A DNA stretch of 64,000 nucleotides. It comes from Branchiostoma lanceolatum (lineage: Eukaryota > Chordata > Leptocardii > Amphioxiformes > Branchiostomatidae). The stretch spans positions 2,795,501 to 2,859,500 of the forward strand of contig NC_089727.1 in assembly GCF_035083965.1 (NCBI RefSeq), read 5' to 3'. Under the pieces are notes generated by a model. That model made no database searches, had not been told where the DNA came from, and was given only the letters and a program-made list of their open reading frames with translations. Position numbers and translations under genes: made by a program. Of the stretch, positions 22,951 through 34,756 are shown one piece after another (the stretch's first letter is position 1; every line of letters begins with the position of its first letter).

Positions 22951-23044
22951 CAGGCGTGCGTGCGTGACTTTGAACTTCCGCATTCGGCAAGAGACTCGGA
23001 AACCCCCGGCCCAGCACTGTCACCTCTTCTGTGGGTTCTACCGG
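22951..23044 (+). other. Probable non-coding first exon of gene C
   Basis: It ends at a strong donor (GTAAGT at 23045). CTCGGAAACCCCCG and CACTGTCACCTCTT are shared with gene A on the opposite strand. The intron sequence after it is also alignable between A and C, which shows the duplication included the promoter. Confidence 0.55.
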
Positions 23045-23813
23045 GTAAGTACAAGGGTTAAACATCTTTTACTGTTTCAACTTGAACCAAAAAACTGTAC
23101 GCAGGTAGATTCGGATTATTAAACTGAATAAACAGTGCAGGCATCGACAGTTGAACTGTGAGGTACGCTGCCAACTATTACGTAACATGTATATAACGCT
23201 GTGTGGTTGGGTTCACATAATCTTTTGTCTGGAAAAACAGCACCATTTGTTGCGATGAATCAGAGTCGAACTTGTACTTTTGTCATGATTGAGACCCCAG
23301 ATTATCAAACGGACAATGATGGTGTTAGAATAAAGACATAAACATAGACGCGTTTGCAAAGTCTTCGAAAAGTGTGGGGTTCAGGCACGTAGCCACAAAA
23401 TGGTGGCAGGTTCGACTTATTCAAACAAGATTAAGAGCAAATATCAATCAACCAATCAATACCTTGTATTTATACTGCAAGTGCCCTGTCGACCTTAGCC
23501 GTTCTTCCCAGAGACGGTTCCTTTCTTGTCAAGCATTTCAAATTAGCTGATTGTTTTGTGCTGTAGAAATGATGCATGTACAGTAGTAGCTGATATAGTG
23601 GATTCAATCATAAGTAAGACTTCATAATTTGTCATGTTTGATACGTAAGACGGCTTTGGATTTAGGCCCTTGTACAGCAAGCCTCTCAATGCCGATACTA
23701 ACCTGTATACTATCTATTAACCATACATACGTCACATTACGACTAGATTATACAATAGCTTCACGTCTCATTCGTGTAGACTCCACCCGGACTACTTACA
23801 CTGTACGACTACA

Positions 23814-26800
23814 ATGGCCGACCTTTGGGCGCGGATCCTGGCCCAAAAGGCGCCCCTACTGCGCGACCTGGAGCCCAGACACATGCTGAACGACATGCTG
23901 CAACATGGCGTTCTGGACGACGACGAACACGAGAGGGTGAAAAGGGCAGGCGTCACAAGGTACGATAAAAACAAGTTTTGACACTTCCTGTATTTCTTCA
24001 TTTTGGCTAGAAGACAAAATTTATGGAAACTAAAGTACAAATACGTCATTTGTTATCTTACCTTTGCTTGTTGTTCAACTCTGAAAATGGCTTAGAGACA
24101 GAGGTTCACGGTTTGAACTACACATGCATTCTAAGAGGTAGATTGAAATGCTTAGAAACGTATATCATATAATTGAAATAATGTTATGCTACATTGTAAA
24201 CGTGTCGCGTTACTAGCGTGAAGTTACAACCACCATTACATGCAAATGTAAACTTTTCGGGCAAGAGAAATGTTGTTAGTTTCTCCTATTTACCATCACC
24301 GTTTTATATTTCTGACAGAAAAGACAGGACAGAAGCCCTGCTGGACATTCTGAAGGGAAAAGAAGTCGAGGAGTTAGCGGTCTTTATGCAGCATTTGGAG
24401 AGACTTTATCCCCACCTAGCAGAACAGATTCGAACTGCAGAAAAGGAAAAAGTGGAAAAAGGTAACAAACTTAATCACACTGCACTTTAAACAATCAGCT
24501 ACCTTGATGTAACAGCCATCGGCTAGTTTGGGTCTGGTTGTCTGCTGCAATTCACAATTCTAACGTATCGATTATCCTATTCCTATGTTTGTCTGAAATT
24601 AAAACAAAACTTTGCAGTTATATGTTATTTTCATATCAAAGATACACTGTGTGTATTTCAATTTCAGCAATCCCTAGACCACGAAACTGCCGTGTACAGT
24701 CGTCCACCCTGCATTCCCTGACGGTTGCCTGGGACCAGCTAGAGGCCGTCCCGGGAGGGTTGGTGGAAGTCGCCATCTTCGAACACGACGACGACCGGGA
24801 GCCTGTGCAGCGGCGAGAAGTCGGCTGTGATCAGACTGTCGTCAGGATGGAAGGGCTCAGGGCTGGGACAAGGTACAACGCCCAGGTTCGAGTCGTCAAT
24901 GGGGAGCTACACGGACCACAGGTGGTAGTCCCGGCAGAGACTGGTACGAGTTTTTAATTTCACAGTATAATAAATGCTAGTTTTACATAGAAATGTGTGT
25001 GTGTGCGTCTGTGCGTGCGTGCGTGCGTGTGCGTGCGTGCGTGCGCGTGTGTGTGTGTGTGTGTGGAACACTGCCATGCCAAGAGAGTCATTGCTCTGCT
25101 TATTGGAAACCTTTGTCCATTAAATCTGAATGCAAATTAAATCTGAATCAAAAACACTTTATATCAAACATTTCTTCCTCTTCCAGAGACCATGTGGTCA
25201 TTAGTTCCCCTGAAGCCTGTCATGGCTGCCGTGGTTGTTGCTGTCCTTGCTATGCTGCCGATGGTGTGGATGACATCAACAGGTGAGATCTGCCTTTAGA
25301 TTGGTGTGTCATGTTCTTGTTATTTTCATGAAATATGGAGATATAGTTTTGGGCGTGCCTGTCTGTTTGTGTGTTTGTGTTTCCGGACTACTGTACTCAG
25401 CATAACTCAAGAACCTCTTGATGGATTACGATGATGGTATGTTGGCAGGTGCTGTAAAATCAAAAGTCAAGATCGATTTTGGCCCCCTGGTATTTGACCT
25501 TGTTTTTTTATTGTTTTTTTTTTATTCGAACATACATAAATACTTAACATACCAACATATTTACATTACACATTTACAACCAACAAATAAACACAGTTAC
25601 ATATTGTTGAAGGGGCCATTCCCACTGGCTTTTCTGCACTAGGGTGAGCTCCCTAGTTACATATATCTTATATATGTACCTTAATACTGCAGCAGAACTT
25701 CCATTTTTGTATCTTTTGACCTGGACGTGCTATGGTCTTGATTTTTTTTGTGGCAGATCTGTCTTTATCTAAATATACAATGAGAAACATTCCGTCTTTT
25801 TTTCAGGTGAAAGATGCCTCTACCCCAAGAACATCTTGGACACCGCTACAAAGAGCAGACCCCATCTGTTTGGTAGGGAGAAAGATATCGAAAATCTAAG
25901 CGTAATCCTAGAAAGGAAGAGTGTATGTTTGGTAAGCGGTCTCAGTGGGGTGGGGAAAACAGCGATGGTAAAAGAGTATTTGTACAGAAAGAGTAACGAA
26001 TACACAGCCGGCATAGTGTGGATAAATTCATACGAGGATATCAACTTTCTATTCGTTGATGCCTTGCCAAAAGCGACAGGTCGAGATCCTATTGAATATG
26101 ACTACCGGGAAAAAAGTCTTGAATGGACTACTAAGTATCTCAGCCAAAAGTTGCTCATTAATCACAGGGGAAAGTTTCTCTTCGTTTTTGACAATGTAGA
26201 GACTTCGCAGCATGCTACTGACATGTTGAAGATTGTACCAGACAAGGCCGTGCATGGTGTGACATCTCACGTAATCTTACTGTCCAGGAGAGAGCTTTCT
26301 CTTGCGCACTTAAAGGAGCTCCCAATCTTGGCGTTACACCATCTCTCGCCTGGAGCCGCCGTACAGCTTTATCGGTCACTGAACACGTCTGATGTGGGTT
26401 CGGCACAGGTAAATGATGTGCGTCAGGGTGTTTGTGACTATAACTGCAGTGTTCACATAATTGTAGATGGTGTCGGCTACATTCCGCATGCAATAATCCA
26501 ATACTACAAGGAATCAGAAGCCATGCATATAGAGAATAATAAACTTTATACAGCTCATATGAGTGTGGAGCTGCTACAGACCAGTCTTCTGCCTATTCGA
26601 CTAGATTTGACCGGCTACGGACAGAGTGAAAATCCAATTGTTGATGAAGTCATAAGTGTGCAGAAAGAGTGTTCAAAAGCTTATGAACTTCTGATGGTTC
26701 TTTCGTTTTTTGATCACAGTATGAAGGTACCTTACTATGTCCTGAAAGGTTCTAGAGTCGACTGGGAGCACCCCATGTTTAAGGGAGAATCTTATTACGA

Positions 26801-27350
26801 GTTGCTCGAATGCTTAAAGAAGCATTCGTTGATCAGATTTAACAAAAGACCATGCGAGGTTGTCATGAATTGGATCGTGATTTATTCTGCCGTGTATACG
26901 CTAGACAATGTGGAGTCAGAAGGACACTACTTGTGGACAGCCTTAGAGATGGCTGTGCGTGCAGTGGAGAGGGTGCGACAACTATCTTTAACATGCCAAA
27001 ACAAGAAAGACTCTCCAGACTGCATAGGTTTGACTGAAGACAAGTTGGAAGAGATGTTCTCCCAAGCATTAGAACATTCCGACCAAATTGCTACCCATAC
27101 TGTCGTGAAGATGACAGGAAGGTTTGACAGATGTCACGCGGAGTGTGTATCAAGAACAAGGTCTATACACGGACTGGAAAAAGTACGGCTGCATAACCCT
27201 GACGTGAATATATCATCCTGGCCTGTAAAGACAGAAATGTGCCACGACGGTGTTGTGTACACCTGGCCAATTAAACCGTTAATAAATGGCGACAACTCTT
27301 TTGGAGTTTTAGGCATGACAGCTGATAAGTTCTCTTTTTGCGCTCCTTAG
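23814..27350 (+). CDS. Gene C: CARD - FN3 - transmembrane - NB-ARC STAND ATPase
   Basis: Five exons: 23814-23959, 24319-24461, 24668-24943, 25187-25282 and 25807-27350, giving 734 aa. The CARD covers about residues 1-90 (MADLWARILAQKAPLL; HGVLDDDEHERV; EALLDILKGKEVEEL) and is split by intron 1. FN3 covers 97-188 (SLTVAWDQLEAVPGG; GLRAGTRYNAQVRVV). The hydrophobic helix is at about 199-217. NB-ARC follows: GREKDI box, P-loop GLSGVGKT 265-272, Walker B LFVFDNVE with Asp349, sensor VILLSRR 376-382, a GYIPHAII element like GLPL, and a winged-helix-like LKKHSLIRF. The last 150 residues are conserved with A and B but match no repeat class. The known role of CARD plus NB-ARC proteins is nucleotide-driven oligomerisation and CARD-CARD recruitment. 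Membrane anchoring in this family is inferred. The start is the first ATG of the conserved MADLW/MSDLW motif. Confidence 0.88.
25002..25064. repeat. TG / TGCG microsatellite in gene C intron 3
   Basis: It sits in the same intronic position as the CA tract of gene A (13145-13214). The flanking CCATGCCAAGAGAG and GGAAACCTTTGTCCATT are shared. Confidence 0.9.
25329..25757 (+). mobile_element. Copy of a GGAGATATAGTTTTGGG element, itself interrupted
   Basis: The segment shares GGAGATATAGTTTTGGG, AACTCAAGAACCTCTTGATG and TGGTCTTGATTTTT with the insertion at 54415-55201. An AT-rich block at about 25505-25685 is absent from that relative, so a nested insertion is likely. It fills gene C intron 4 and ends about 50 bp before the NB-ARC exon acceptor. 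Confidence 0.65.
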
Positions 27351-28630
27351 TACCGTAAGGGGCTGTGTAGATCTTTTTGAATACAGTCAGTGATTGGTTG
27401 TATTTGTTTCCCACGTGCCCTTAGCCTTGCCGTACGTGTAAGTTCTATTTTATGCATCAATACCTCTCTACAATGTCTACATTTTAATCAATCAGCGCAC
27501 AGATTTTAAACCAAACCTCACGTATTTGAATTGATTGAACTTACCGGTAGTGTTTATCAATCAGTTAATATATGGATTACTTGTACTGTAAATGTTGGTG
27601 TTTTTTTATTTGCATAGTCTATAAATGTCGAGGTTCTCATCGACTACGATGGACGAACATCATCAGTCTATAAATGTGACTTGTCAAAGACAATAGCAAT
27701 TAAGCTGAATCTGCACATACTAATATTACTTTCATGGCAATCAATATTGATCCATTCACATCTTACAAAAATCATGTGTGAACATCCATGACTTGTTTCT
27801 GTAGCATATATGTTACAATTCCTACAAGTGTGACTACTGTGACTGCCTTGCAGATTTGGAGAAGTCAGATTGGGATCAATGTAATACAGAAAGACACACA
27901 CTGGTGGGGTACATAACAAATGTGACCTTTTACAACAGTACGGATAAACCTGTAGTGTATGTGTGGTAAATGGTAATGTTTGTACAATTAAACAGGTCTT
28001 ACTGTATGCTATGGTACCTACTGCACATATTTGTACATTCTGCATATTTGTTGTCCCTTGCATTGAAAAACAGTGGCGTTTTTTTTAAAATGTATCACAT
28101 TGCAAAGTGAAGGATTAAGAAGTCTCGTGATTTGTTTGACTTTTTCAAAAAGATGGTACAAAATATCTAAGAATTTTAACATGAAAGTTCATCTGCGTTG
28201 ATTTACGATAAATTTGGACTAAAGAAAATATCAGTTGCAACAGATAGCAATGTGTTAACTGAAATGCAGTTATGTATAGATGAACTGCAACACTGTGAAC
28301 TTGAGACACAGGGATATGTAAAGCAAGGGTTGGGATATGATATGATATGTGATGCAAATAAATGCAAATGTATGTTTTCTGCCCATTTTTTTTATTTGTC
28401 ACCAGTGAAAGATGGTGTGCATCATGTTAACATCATTAAAGAACAGACAAACTGGACTTGGAATGTCTTTGATTTCTTGTGAGCTTAATAGTTACCACAC
28501 GATTAAGAGTGAAATATATGTACATGTACATACATGAACCTCCTGACCGATGTAATCACTCATAGGTGGTCCCTTAGATAATTATTCTCATAGACACAAG
28601 CATTAACAATCCTATATATAGTGTCCACCA
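27351..28630. other. Gene C 3' flank
   Basis: I find no coding exon. AATAAA at 28357-28362 could be a distal polyadenylation signal. The region is AT-rich and otherwise unremarkable. Confidence 0.4.
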
Positions 28631-29073
28631 TAGTGCTGCGTACCTAAACGTAACATCAGGTACAGGTTTAGGTACAGGTCCGGACCTGAACCTGTACCTG
28701 AACAATTTGGAAAATTAACATGTGTTCCTCTGAACTTCTTCAATCATGACAGAAACACAAATAAACTGTTTTCAACGTGTCAGTATCTTTATTCAAAGAA
28801 CATAACTAGGTTTCCTACGGCAAGCTCCCTTGGCCTTGCTATCAAAACTCCCGGCCTGCCTGAATGATCTGTTGCATATTAGTTATGCTGTTCTCAGGTG
28901 TAGCTTTGGTCATGTTTGGTGTTGCATGAGGTCAGGAGATCAGTCACAAAATAAGCACATACTTTATATCGGTACAGTACCGGTACTTCATGATCCGGTA
29001 TTTTGGACCTGTACCTGTACCTGATAGATTTTTATGGTACAGTACCAGTACACAGTACCGGTACGCAACACTA
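28631..29073. mobile_element. hAT-like non-autonomous DNA element
   Basis: The ends are TAGTGCTGCGTACC and its near-complement GGTACGCAACACTA. Flanking 8-mers GTCCACCA (28623-28630) and GTCCACAT (29074-29081) match at 6 of 8, as expected for a hAT 8-bp target duplication. The interior has GGTACAGG/CCTGTACC inverted subrepeats and no transposase. Confidence 0.65.
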
Positions 29074-29283
29074 GTCCACATCATACCACATGAACCAGAT
29101 TTTATTGGTCCCTTGGGCAGTTGCGACTGTATTTTACTCTATAGTATACTGTACATTTGGTACTTTTTCAACAGTCTAATTCTTTAATCGGAAACCTGGA
29201 CAATGCTTGCTGACTTTAATAGAAAACCCGGTAGAATACCTGGTACCGGTAGTTGAGGTTGTACACCTGGTGTAGAAATTGCT

Positions 29284-29656
29284 ATGGATCAAATGCGCCA
29301 TGTAGCGGTGAAGAATATTAGTGCAGCACTTCAAGTACAATGGCTAATGTAGGGTTGGCGGAAAAGGCTAGGATGTCTACCATGCCATGCTACCAGGCAA
29401 GACTACCCTTTCTGGGCCCAAGGGTATGTATGGGGGTTATGCCTCTAATGATATTTCCTTTAGAAAATTAGAGACTAACTCCTTATGTTCCATACATACC
29501 CTTGGGGGCCACAAAGGGTACCCTGGCCTGGTGACCTGGCAAATTACAAATTTGACAGCCCAGCCTTTTCTGCGAAGTGTGCACACTATGCTAGCCAAAT
29601 TATACTCTGAGTGCTGCATTAATATTCTTCACTGCTACATTGCGCTTTTGATCCAT
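29284..29656. mobile_element. Long palindromic MITE
   Basis: The left arm ATGGATCAAATGCGCCATG, GTGAAGAATATTAGTGCAGC and CCCAAGGGTATGTATGG is mirrored by the right arm ending CATTGCGCTTTTGATCCAT. The whole element folds as one hairpin with a short centre. No coding capacity was seen. Confidence 0.75.
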
Positions 29657-29879
29657 GATGATTTAACACCCAAAATACTGTGACACTCGAAACTTATGCT
29701 TGATGGTGGTACAGGTTTTTCATTGCTGTTTAGTGTCTGCTCCTATGTCAATTTCTAGATTGAGTGCTACTTACGATTTGTTTCTCAACGTCACGACGAC
29801 TAGATATATAACGTAGGCCTTACATGACTGAATTGCTATAACGAACATACGTCACCTTCAGTGGGTAATCAGGCACAGT

Positions 29880-29996
29880 TTGTGACCTCTGTTGACCCCA
29901 ACTGACCTCCATACGGGTCACTGAGTCTACGGCAGGAAAGGAACGCGACGCGGCGGTCAGGTTTATCCAGCGATTTGATTCACTTGTCGTGTTTTG
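29880..29996 (+). other. Probable promoter-proximal 5' UTR exon of ZNF1
   Basis: CpG-rich sequence ends in a strong donor (GTGAGT at 29997). A second probable exon, 30661-30736, has the acceptor TTTTATGCAG and the donor GTATGT, and joins the ZNF1 coding exon acceptor at 30978-30979. The 5' boundary is a guess. Confidence 0.45.
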
Positions 29997-30995
29997 GTGA
30001 GTGAAAAAGACGAGGGAAAGTAAGGTAGAGAATATTACCTAATGTCTGACTTATTCCGTCCCAAGCAATGCTATCGGTCGGCCTAGGACCGACGTTTGAA
30101 GTTTCATCTCATGGGGAGGGGGGCGAAAGTTTGGCGAACATTCTTTGTCTGAAGTAAGTGGCAGTAGAAACACTGCAGATTTCTACCCCAATACTCCAAC
30201 ACCTAAATATTATGCTTGAGGTTGTAGCTCATTTCTAAACATGAATGTGTATAGAAGATGGCCGCCATATTGTTTAGAAGGTTCTTGTTGATTTCGTCTT
30301 TAGGAGAGGTCTCTCATAATTTATTTATGAGGAATTTCCAGCTAGAGTGATTACTATCAGTACCTCTGCTTTCCTCTAGTACCGTATCCTCGCTAGATAT
30401 CTTTAAAGAAAGCTTGCAGTTACGAGTAGATCGCGAAAGTTAGGCGTGACATGCCTTTCGGTGTATGTATTCCACTAACCAGCTGCATGCCTGCGAACAG
30501 GATGTGTTATGCCAAAGGACGGTTATACCGGCTACTAGTATATGAATACAGATACAGGCACTTAACACCTACTATATACACATGTAGTAGCATTTGGTGT
30601 CATTGCACTAGTACCTTCCCCTCTCCATGAATTCACAAAGGACATTGTACTTTTATGCAGTGTCAGGAGTTGCTGTGGGGTGTGCTGATACAATCCAGTA
30701 CAACTTCTACAAGGCCAAGGATATAACAAGTCCAAGGTATGTTTTTCATAAACATAATGTATAGCGTTATATATATATAACTATGACTGCATCAATATTT
30801 CAGTGATAGTAAATTGGGTAATGTCTGACCGTTTCCAAAATCTATCAAGTTGCTTGGTAAACTATTACCTTGGGTGACGTTACATTGTACTAGTATTAAA
30901 GAATACTTACAAGGACAAATAGATAATTCCAACAAATTCATACTGATCATGATTAATTTTTCAAATGATAATCTTTCAGATAAGTGATAAACAAT

Positions 30996-32222
30996 ATGGC
31001 TGATTCCGAATCTGGATGTCACAAGCAAGAGCATACCAGGGAGAAGCCCTACATGTGTGGGGAGTGCGGGTACAGAACTGCCTATAAGTCTCACTTATCC
31101 ATACACAAGAGAACTCATACAGGAGAAAAACCCTACAAGTGTGACCAGTGTGACTATTCTGCAGCCCAGAAAATAACTTTGGACCGACATCAAGTAAAAC
31201 ACACAGGAGAGAAACCCTACATGTGTGGGGAGTGTGGGTACAGAACTGCTGATCGGTCTGCCTTATCCCGACATATGCGAACTCATACAGGAGAGAAGCC
31301 CTACAAATGTGACCATTGTGACTATTCTGCAGCCCAGAAATCTTCTTTGGACCAACATCAAGTAAAACACACAGGAGAGAATCCCTACATGTGTGGGGAG
31401 TGTGGGTACAGGACAACTCAGAGGTCTCACTTATCCCAACATGTGAGAATTCATACAGGAGAGAAACCCTACGAGTGTGACCAGTGTGACTATTCTGCAG
31501 CCCGGATGTCCGCTTTGAACCGACATAAAGTATTAGCACACACTGGAGAGAAATCCTATCTGTGTGAGGAGTGTGGGTACAGAACAACTCAGAGGTCTCA
31601 CTTATCCAGACACAAGAGAACTCATACAGGAGAGAAACCCTTCAAGTGTGACCAGTGTGACTATTCTGCAGCCCGGAAGTCCAATTTGGACCAACATAAA
31701 GTGACACACCAACGTAAAGTAACACACGCTGGAGAGAAACCCTACCTGTGTGGGAAGTGTGGGTACAGGGCAGCTGACAGGTCTGCCTTATCCCGACATA
31801 TGAGAACTCATACTAAAGAAAAACACTACAGGTGTGACCAGTGTGACTATTCTTCAGCCCTGAAGTCCACTTTGGATCGCCATCAAGTAAAACACACTGG
31901 CGAGAAACCCTACATGTGTGGGGAGTGTGGGTACAGGACAGCTGATAAGTCTTACTTATCCATACATATGAGAACTCATACAGGAGAGAAACCCTACATG
32001 TGTGGGGAGTGTGGGCACAGGGCAGCTCAGAAGCATCACTTATCCATACACATGAGAACTCATATTGTAGAGAAACGCTACAAGTGTGACCAGTGCGACT
32101 TTTCTGCCGCCCAGAAATTTATATTGAACAGCCATCGAGTAAACCACACTGGTGAGAACCCTGCATGTGTGGGGAGTGTGGTTACCGGGCAGGTAAAATG
32201 TACAAGTTATCACAGCATTTGA
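30996..32222 (+). CDS. ZNF1: poly-C2H2 zinc-finger protein, frameshifted near the end
   Basis: The coding exon begins after an acceptor at 30979, and the first ATG starts MADSESGCHKQ. The 408-aa frame has 13 C2H2 fingers joined by HTGEKPY linkers. Fingers mostly alternate between an A type (YMCGECGYRTA...H-x3-H) and a B type (YKCDQCDYSAA...H-x3-H), so the repeat unit is a finger pair. A/B order breaks at fingers 11-12, which are both A. A second lesion-like feature is a short duplication giving VTHQRKVTH after finger 8. In the linker after finger 13, GAGAACCC replaces GAGAAACCC (about 32155-32160). This one-base loss ends the frame at 32222, although finger-like sequence (CGECGYRAGKMYKLSQH) continues in another frame to about 32280. 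No KRAB, BTB or ZAD domain is seen. It is probably a nuclear sequence-specific DNA-binding protein. Confidence 0.88.
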   Translation: MADSESGCHKQEHTREKPYMCGECGYRTAYKSHLSIHKRTHTGEKPYKCDQCDYSAAQKITLDRHQVKHTGEKPYMCGECGYRTADRSALSRHMRTHTGEKPYKCDHCDYSAAQKSSLDQHQVKHTGENPYMCGECGYRTTQRSHLSQHVRIHTGEKPYECDQCDYSAARMSALNRHKVLAHTGEKSYLCEECGYRTTQRSHLSRHKRTHTGEKPFKCDQCDYSAARKSNLDQHKVTHQRKVTHAGEKPYLCGKCGYRAADRSALSRHMRTHTKEKHYRCDQCDYSSALKSTLDRHQVKHTGEKPYMCGECGYRTADKSYLSIHMRTHTGEKPYMCGECGHRAAQKHHLSIHMRTHIVEKRYKCDQCDFSAAQKFILNSHRVNHTGENPACVGSVVTGQVKCTSYHSI

Positions 32223-33842
32223 TAACTCAAACTGGTGAGAAACCCTACATGTGTCAGTATAGAACTGCTGATACATTTTGATAAGTCTTATCCAGACTTA
32301 TGAGAACTCTAGAAGTGTGACCAGTGTGACTATTCTACTGCAAAAATTGGTTTTGGATTGCCATTGATTAAATTTAAAACATACTGACTCGTCTCGTGAC
32401 AAAAACGGAAGGAAAGATGAACAAAACACACGGTATACGATATACGGTGTACAGAATAATAGATAATTCGTTGTTGTTCTTCTTCTAAATCTTCTTCGAC
32501 TTTGGAATTGACTTTTGCATTCCACGTGACATTAGTATCCGTTTCCCAAAATAATTTTTCTGCAATGTACAGCATGTATTTTGTTATTTTGCAGCTGCTT
32601 GGTATGATTTACAGTATGGTCATAAATTTTTTTGGGGGGAATGGACAAAAAATGATGGGCGTGTCATCAAATCAACATGGCCTTACATGAAATAACAGTT
32701 AATGGTTTGTGTAGAAACATTTACGAAATTGATTTTGATGTCTAGTGATTTGTTTGGCATTTTGGATAAGATGATAATTTTTTTGCACAACAATTGTACA
32801 AGGTACGAAGTATTGCATCCACTGGTACATAGATAACATTCTATAAGGCTAATCAATCAATCTATCTTATACAATATGGTGTAGTAATAAAAGTAAGATA
32901 AATAAGGTGGTGAAAATGTTAAGGAATTAGCGCACATTGCCTTGACATTGTCACTGCAACTTACTACATGTACATCACCCAGAGACAATATCAAACTTTT
33001 AATAAAGCTCTTGAATCTCATTTTTAAATGTCTTGCATTACTTTATTTAAGAAAGACAATCACTATCATTGATTTATGATGGAAAAGTTAAAACAGTTCT
33101 CCAACTTAAAAAATTGGACTCACCGGATTTTCCACTGAATCGCCCTCTTCAGCTCTCTGACCTCATTGCTTGGGACACAAAACTTGTTGCACGTTTGACT
33201 TCAGCAACGGGTCGCCAGTTGTTTGTTGGAAGTCAATATCATCCCCTTATCATGGAACTTATGATAGTTGCTAGTAATAATAGTACAATGGTTAACTTTT
33301 TTCTAACTCAAAGGTCTATGTGGATCAAATTCTCAACGACCACTCTCGCCTTCTTCAGGATCAATTATGACCAATCCAATCTCTTTTAAACGTAAACGCG
33401 CGAGAGTTACAGGCTCGTGCCTTTACGGATACGTGACGTCGGCAATTGATCAAACATGCTGGGAAGTTTATAGCGCCCTCCGTCTCTGTTTAGTAATGGC
33501 TGGATTGCTGTGACGTCACCCCGTGGGATGGCTGCAGTGTACTAATATCACCCCATTCTAGTTTTGAAATGTGCCCTGATGTAAATGGCCTCCTTTACTC
33601 CTCTCACAAAGTCCTGTTTGGTATCCAGAGTATTGACACACTCCAATGTAACTGACCTGGACGCTCAATGTATATATGCTGTGAAACCTCTGATGACTAA
33701 GAACTAGGTCGCCTATGTTGAACGAAACTGTTTTAACGAAACGTTCAGTATCTTTAATGTAAGATTCACGACAGGGAACTGTTAGTAATTCTGTGTCTGG
33801 TAGATGACACCCCTGAAGAGACAGACTGTGGGTTGAAGTCGT
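32223..33842. other. ZNF1 3' UTR and repeat-bearing spacer
   Basis: The polyadenylation signal AATAAA is at 33001-33006. At about 33315-33420 lies an inverted, diverged copy of the repeat found at 36480-36600, 46590-46700 and 62700-62810. No other gene was recognised. Confidence 0.55.
33001..33006 (+). terminator. Polyadenylation signal of ZNF1
   Basis: A canonical AATAAA lies 780 bp after the ZNF1 stop and is followed by T-rich sequence. Assignment to ZNF1 rests on position only. Confidence 0.5.
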
Positions 33843-34150
33843 GTCCGCGTGGTGTAGAGGTCTGCGCACTCTGCCTCTCACCACATCTGGTTCAAATTCC
33901 GTGGAGCCAGCGGCCCGAGTTCGCGCCCGGGCCTGGACATGACTGGAAAAGATGCGCATCGTCCTATCGGATGGGGACGTAAAGACGGCGGCCCCGTGTA
34001 TAAAGGAGCTTTAGGGCGTCAAACCTCTGCACGTAAAAGAACCCAACACACTTATCGAGAAGAGTAGGGGTGACCCGGTGTGCTTGGCCAAAAAACACGA
34101 GCCGTGGCGAAGCCGCATTGCACTACCACTAGCTACTTATGCTTCACCTC
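33843..34150 (+). mobile_element. tRNA-derived SINE
   Basis: The head GTGGTGTAGAGGTCTGCGC resembles an A box, and GGTTCAAATTCC is a B-box-like site at about 33890-33901. The body ends near CATTGCACTACCACTAGC. The head closely resembles the minus-strand SINE at 14690-14955. Confidence 0.7.
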
Positions 34151-34756
34151 AATTGATGATGCCTGCTTTACCTTTTACTGAAGTTCACCGTCTCATAGTC
34201 TGTAGCTCTTGACATTTCTTACACTCCAAGCAGAGGTTGGTGGGGAAGATTGTGACCTTTTTATCCTATGTCCCATTTTTTGAGCATCAACCTCTGCTTG
34301 TAGAGTAAACATTTCTGACCCCTTGAAGCAGCATTAACCCGGAAGTGGATATACTCTGAAACAGCATTATATGGTGCATTGCAACAGACACTGGGGCTAA
34401 ACACAGATGAAAATGTTACATGTACATTCATCCTGGATTCCTGAGGCTGAACGCTTATCCGGGAATCTTCCCTAGCTTGGTGCAACTGTCCTGCCGTTTA
34501 TTTTGAATCATCCAGAGGAAAGAATGAACAAATGAGATCTTTTACAGTAGTGGCAAAATGTTGGACACTGTAAAGCATTCAGAGACACTTCAGAACTGAA
34601 CAGGAAACTTAACAGAAGTACAAAATAACACGTTAGATGATTCATTAGGAAATCTAATTTGGTTTCCGTATGTTTTCAAGCATCCATGATTCTACCTTTG
34701 ACCAATGAGTTTTAAAAAGAAAGTTGTTCCTAATATGATTTTTAAAGCACATTTAG

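Noticed and set aside
30976-31587. 203-codon minus-strand open frame over ZNF1
   Set aside because: It is the antisense shadow of a repetitive zinc-finger array. The plus strand has perfect C2H2 spacing.
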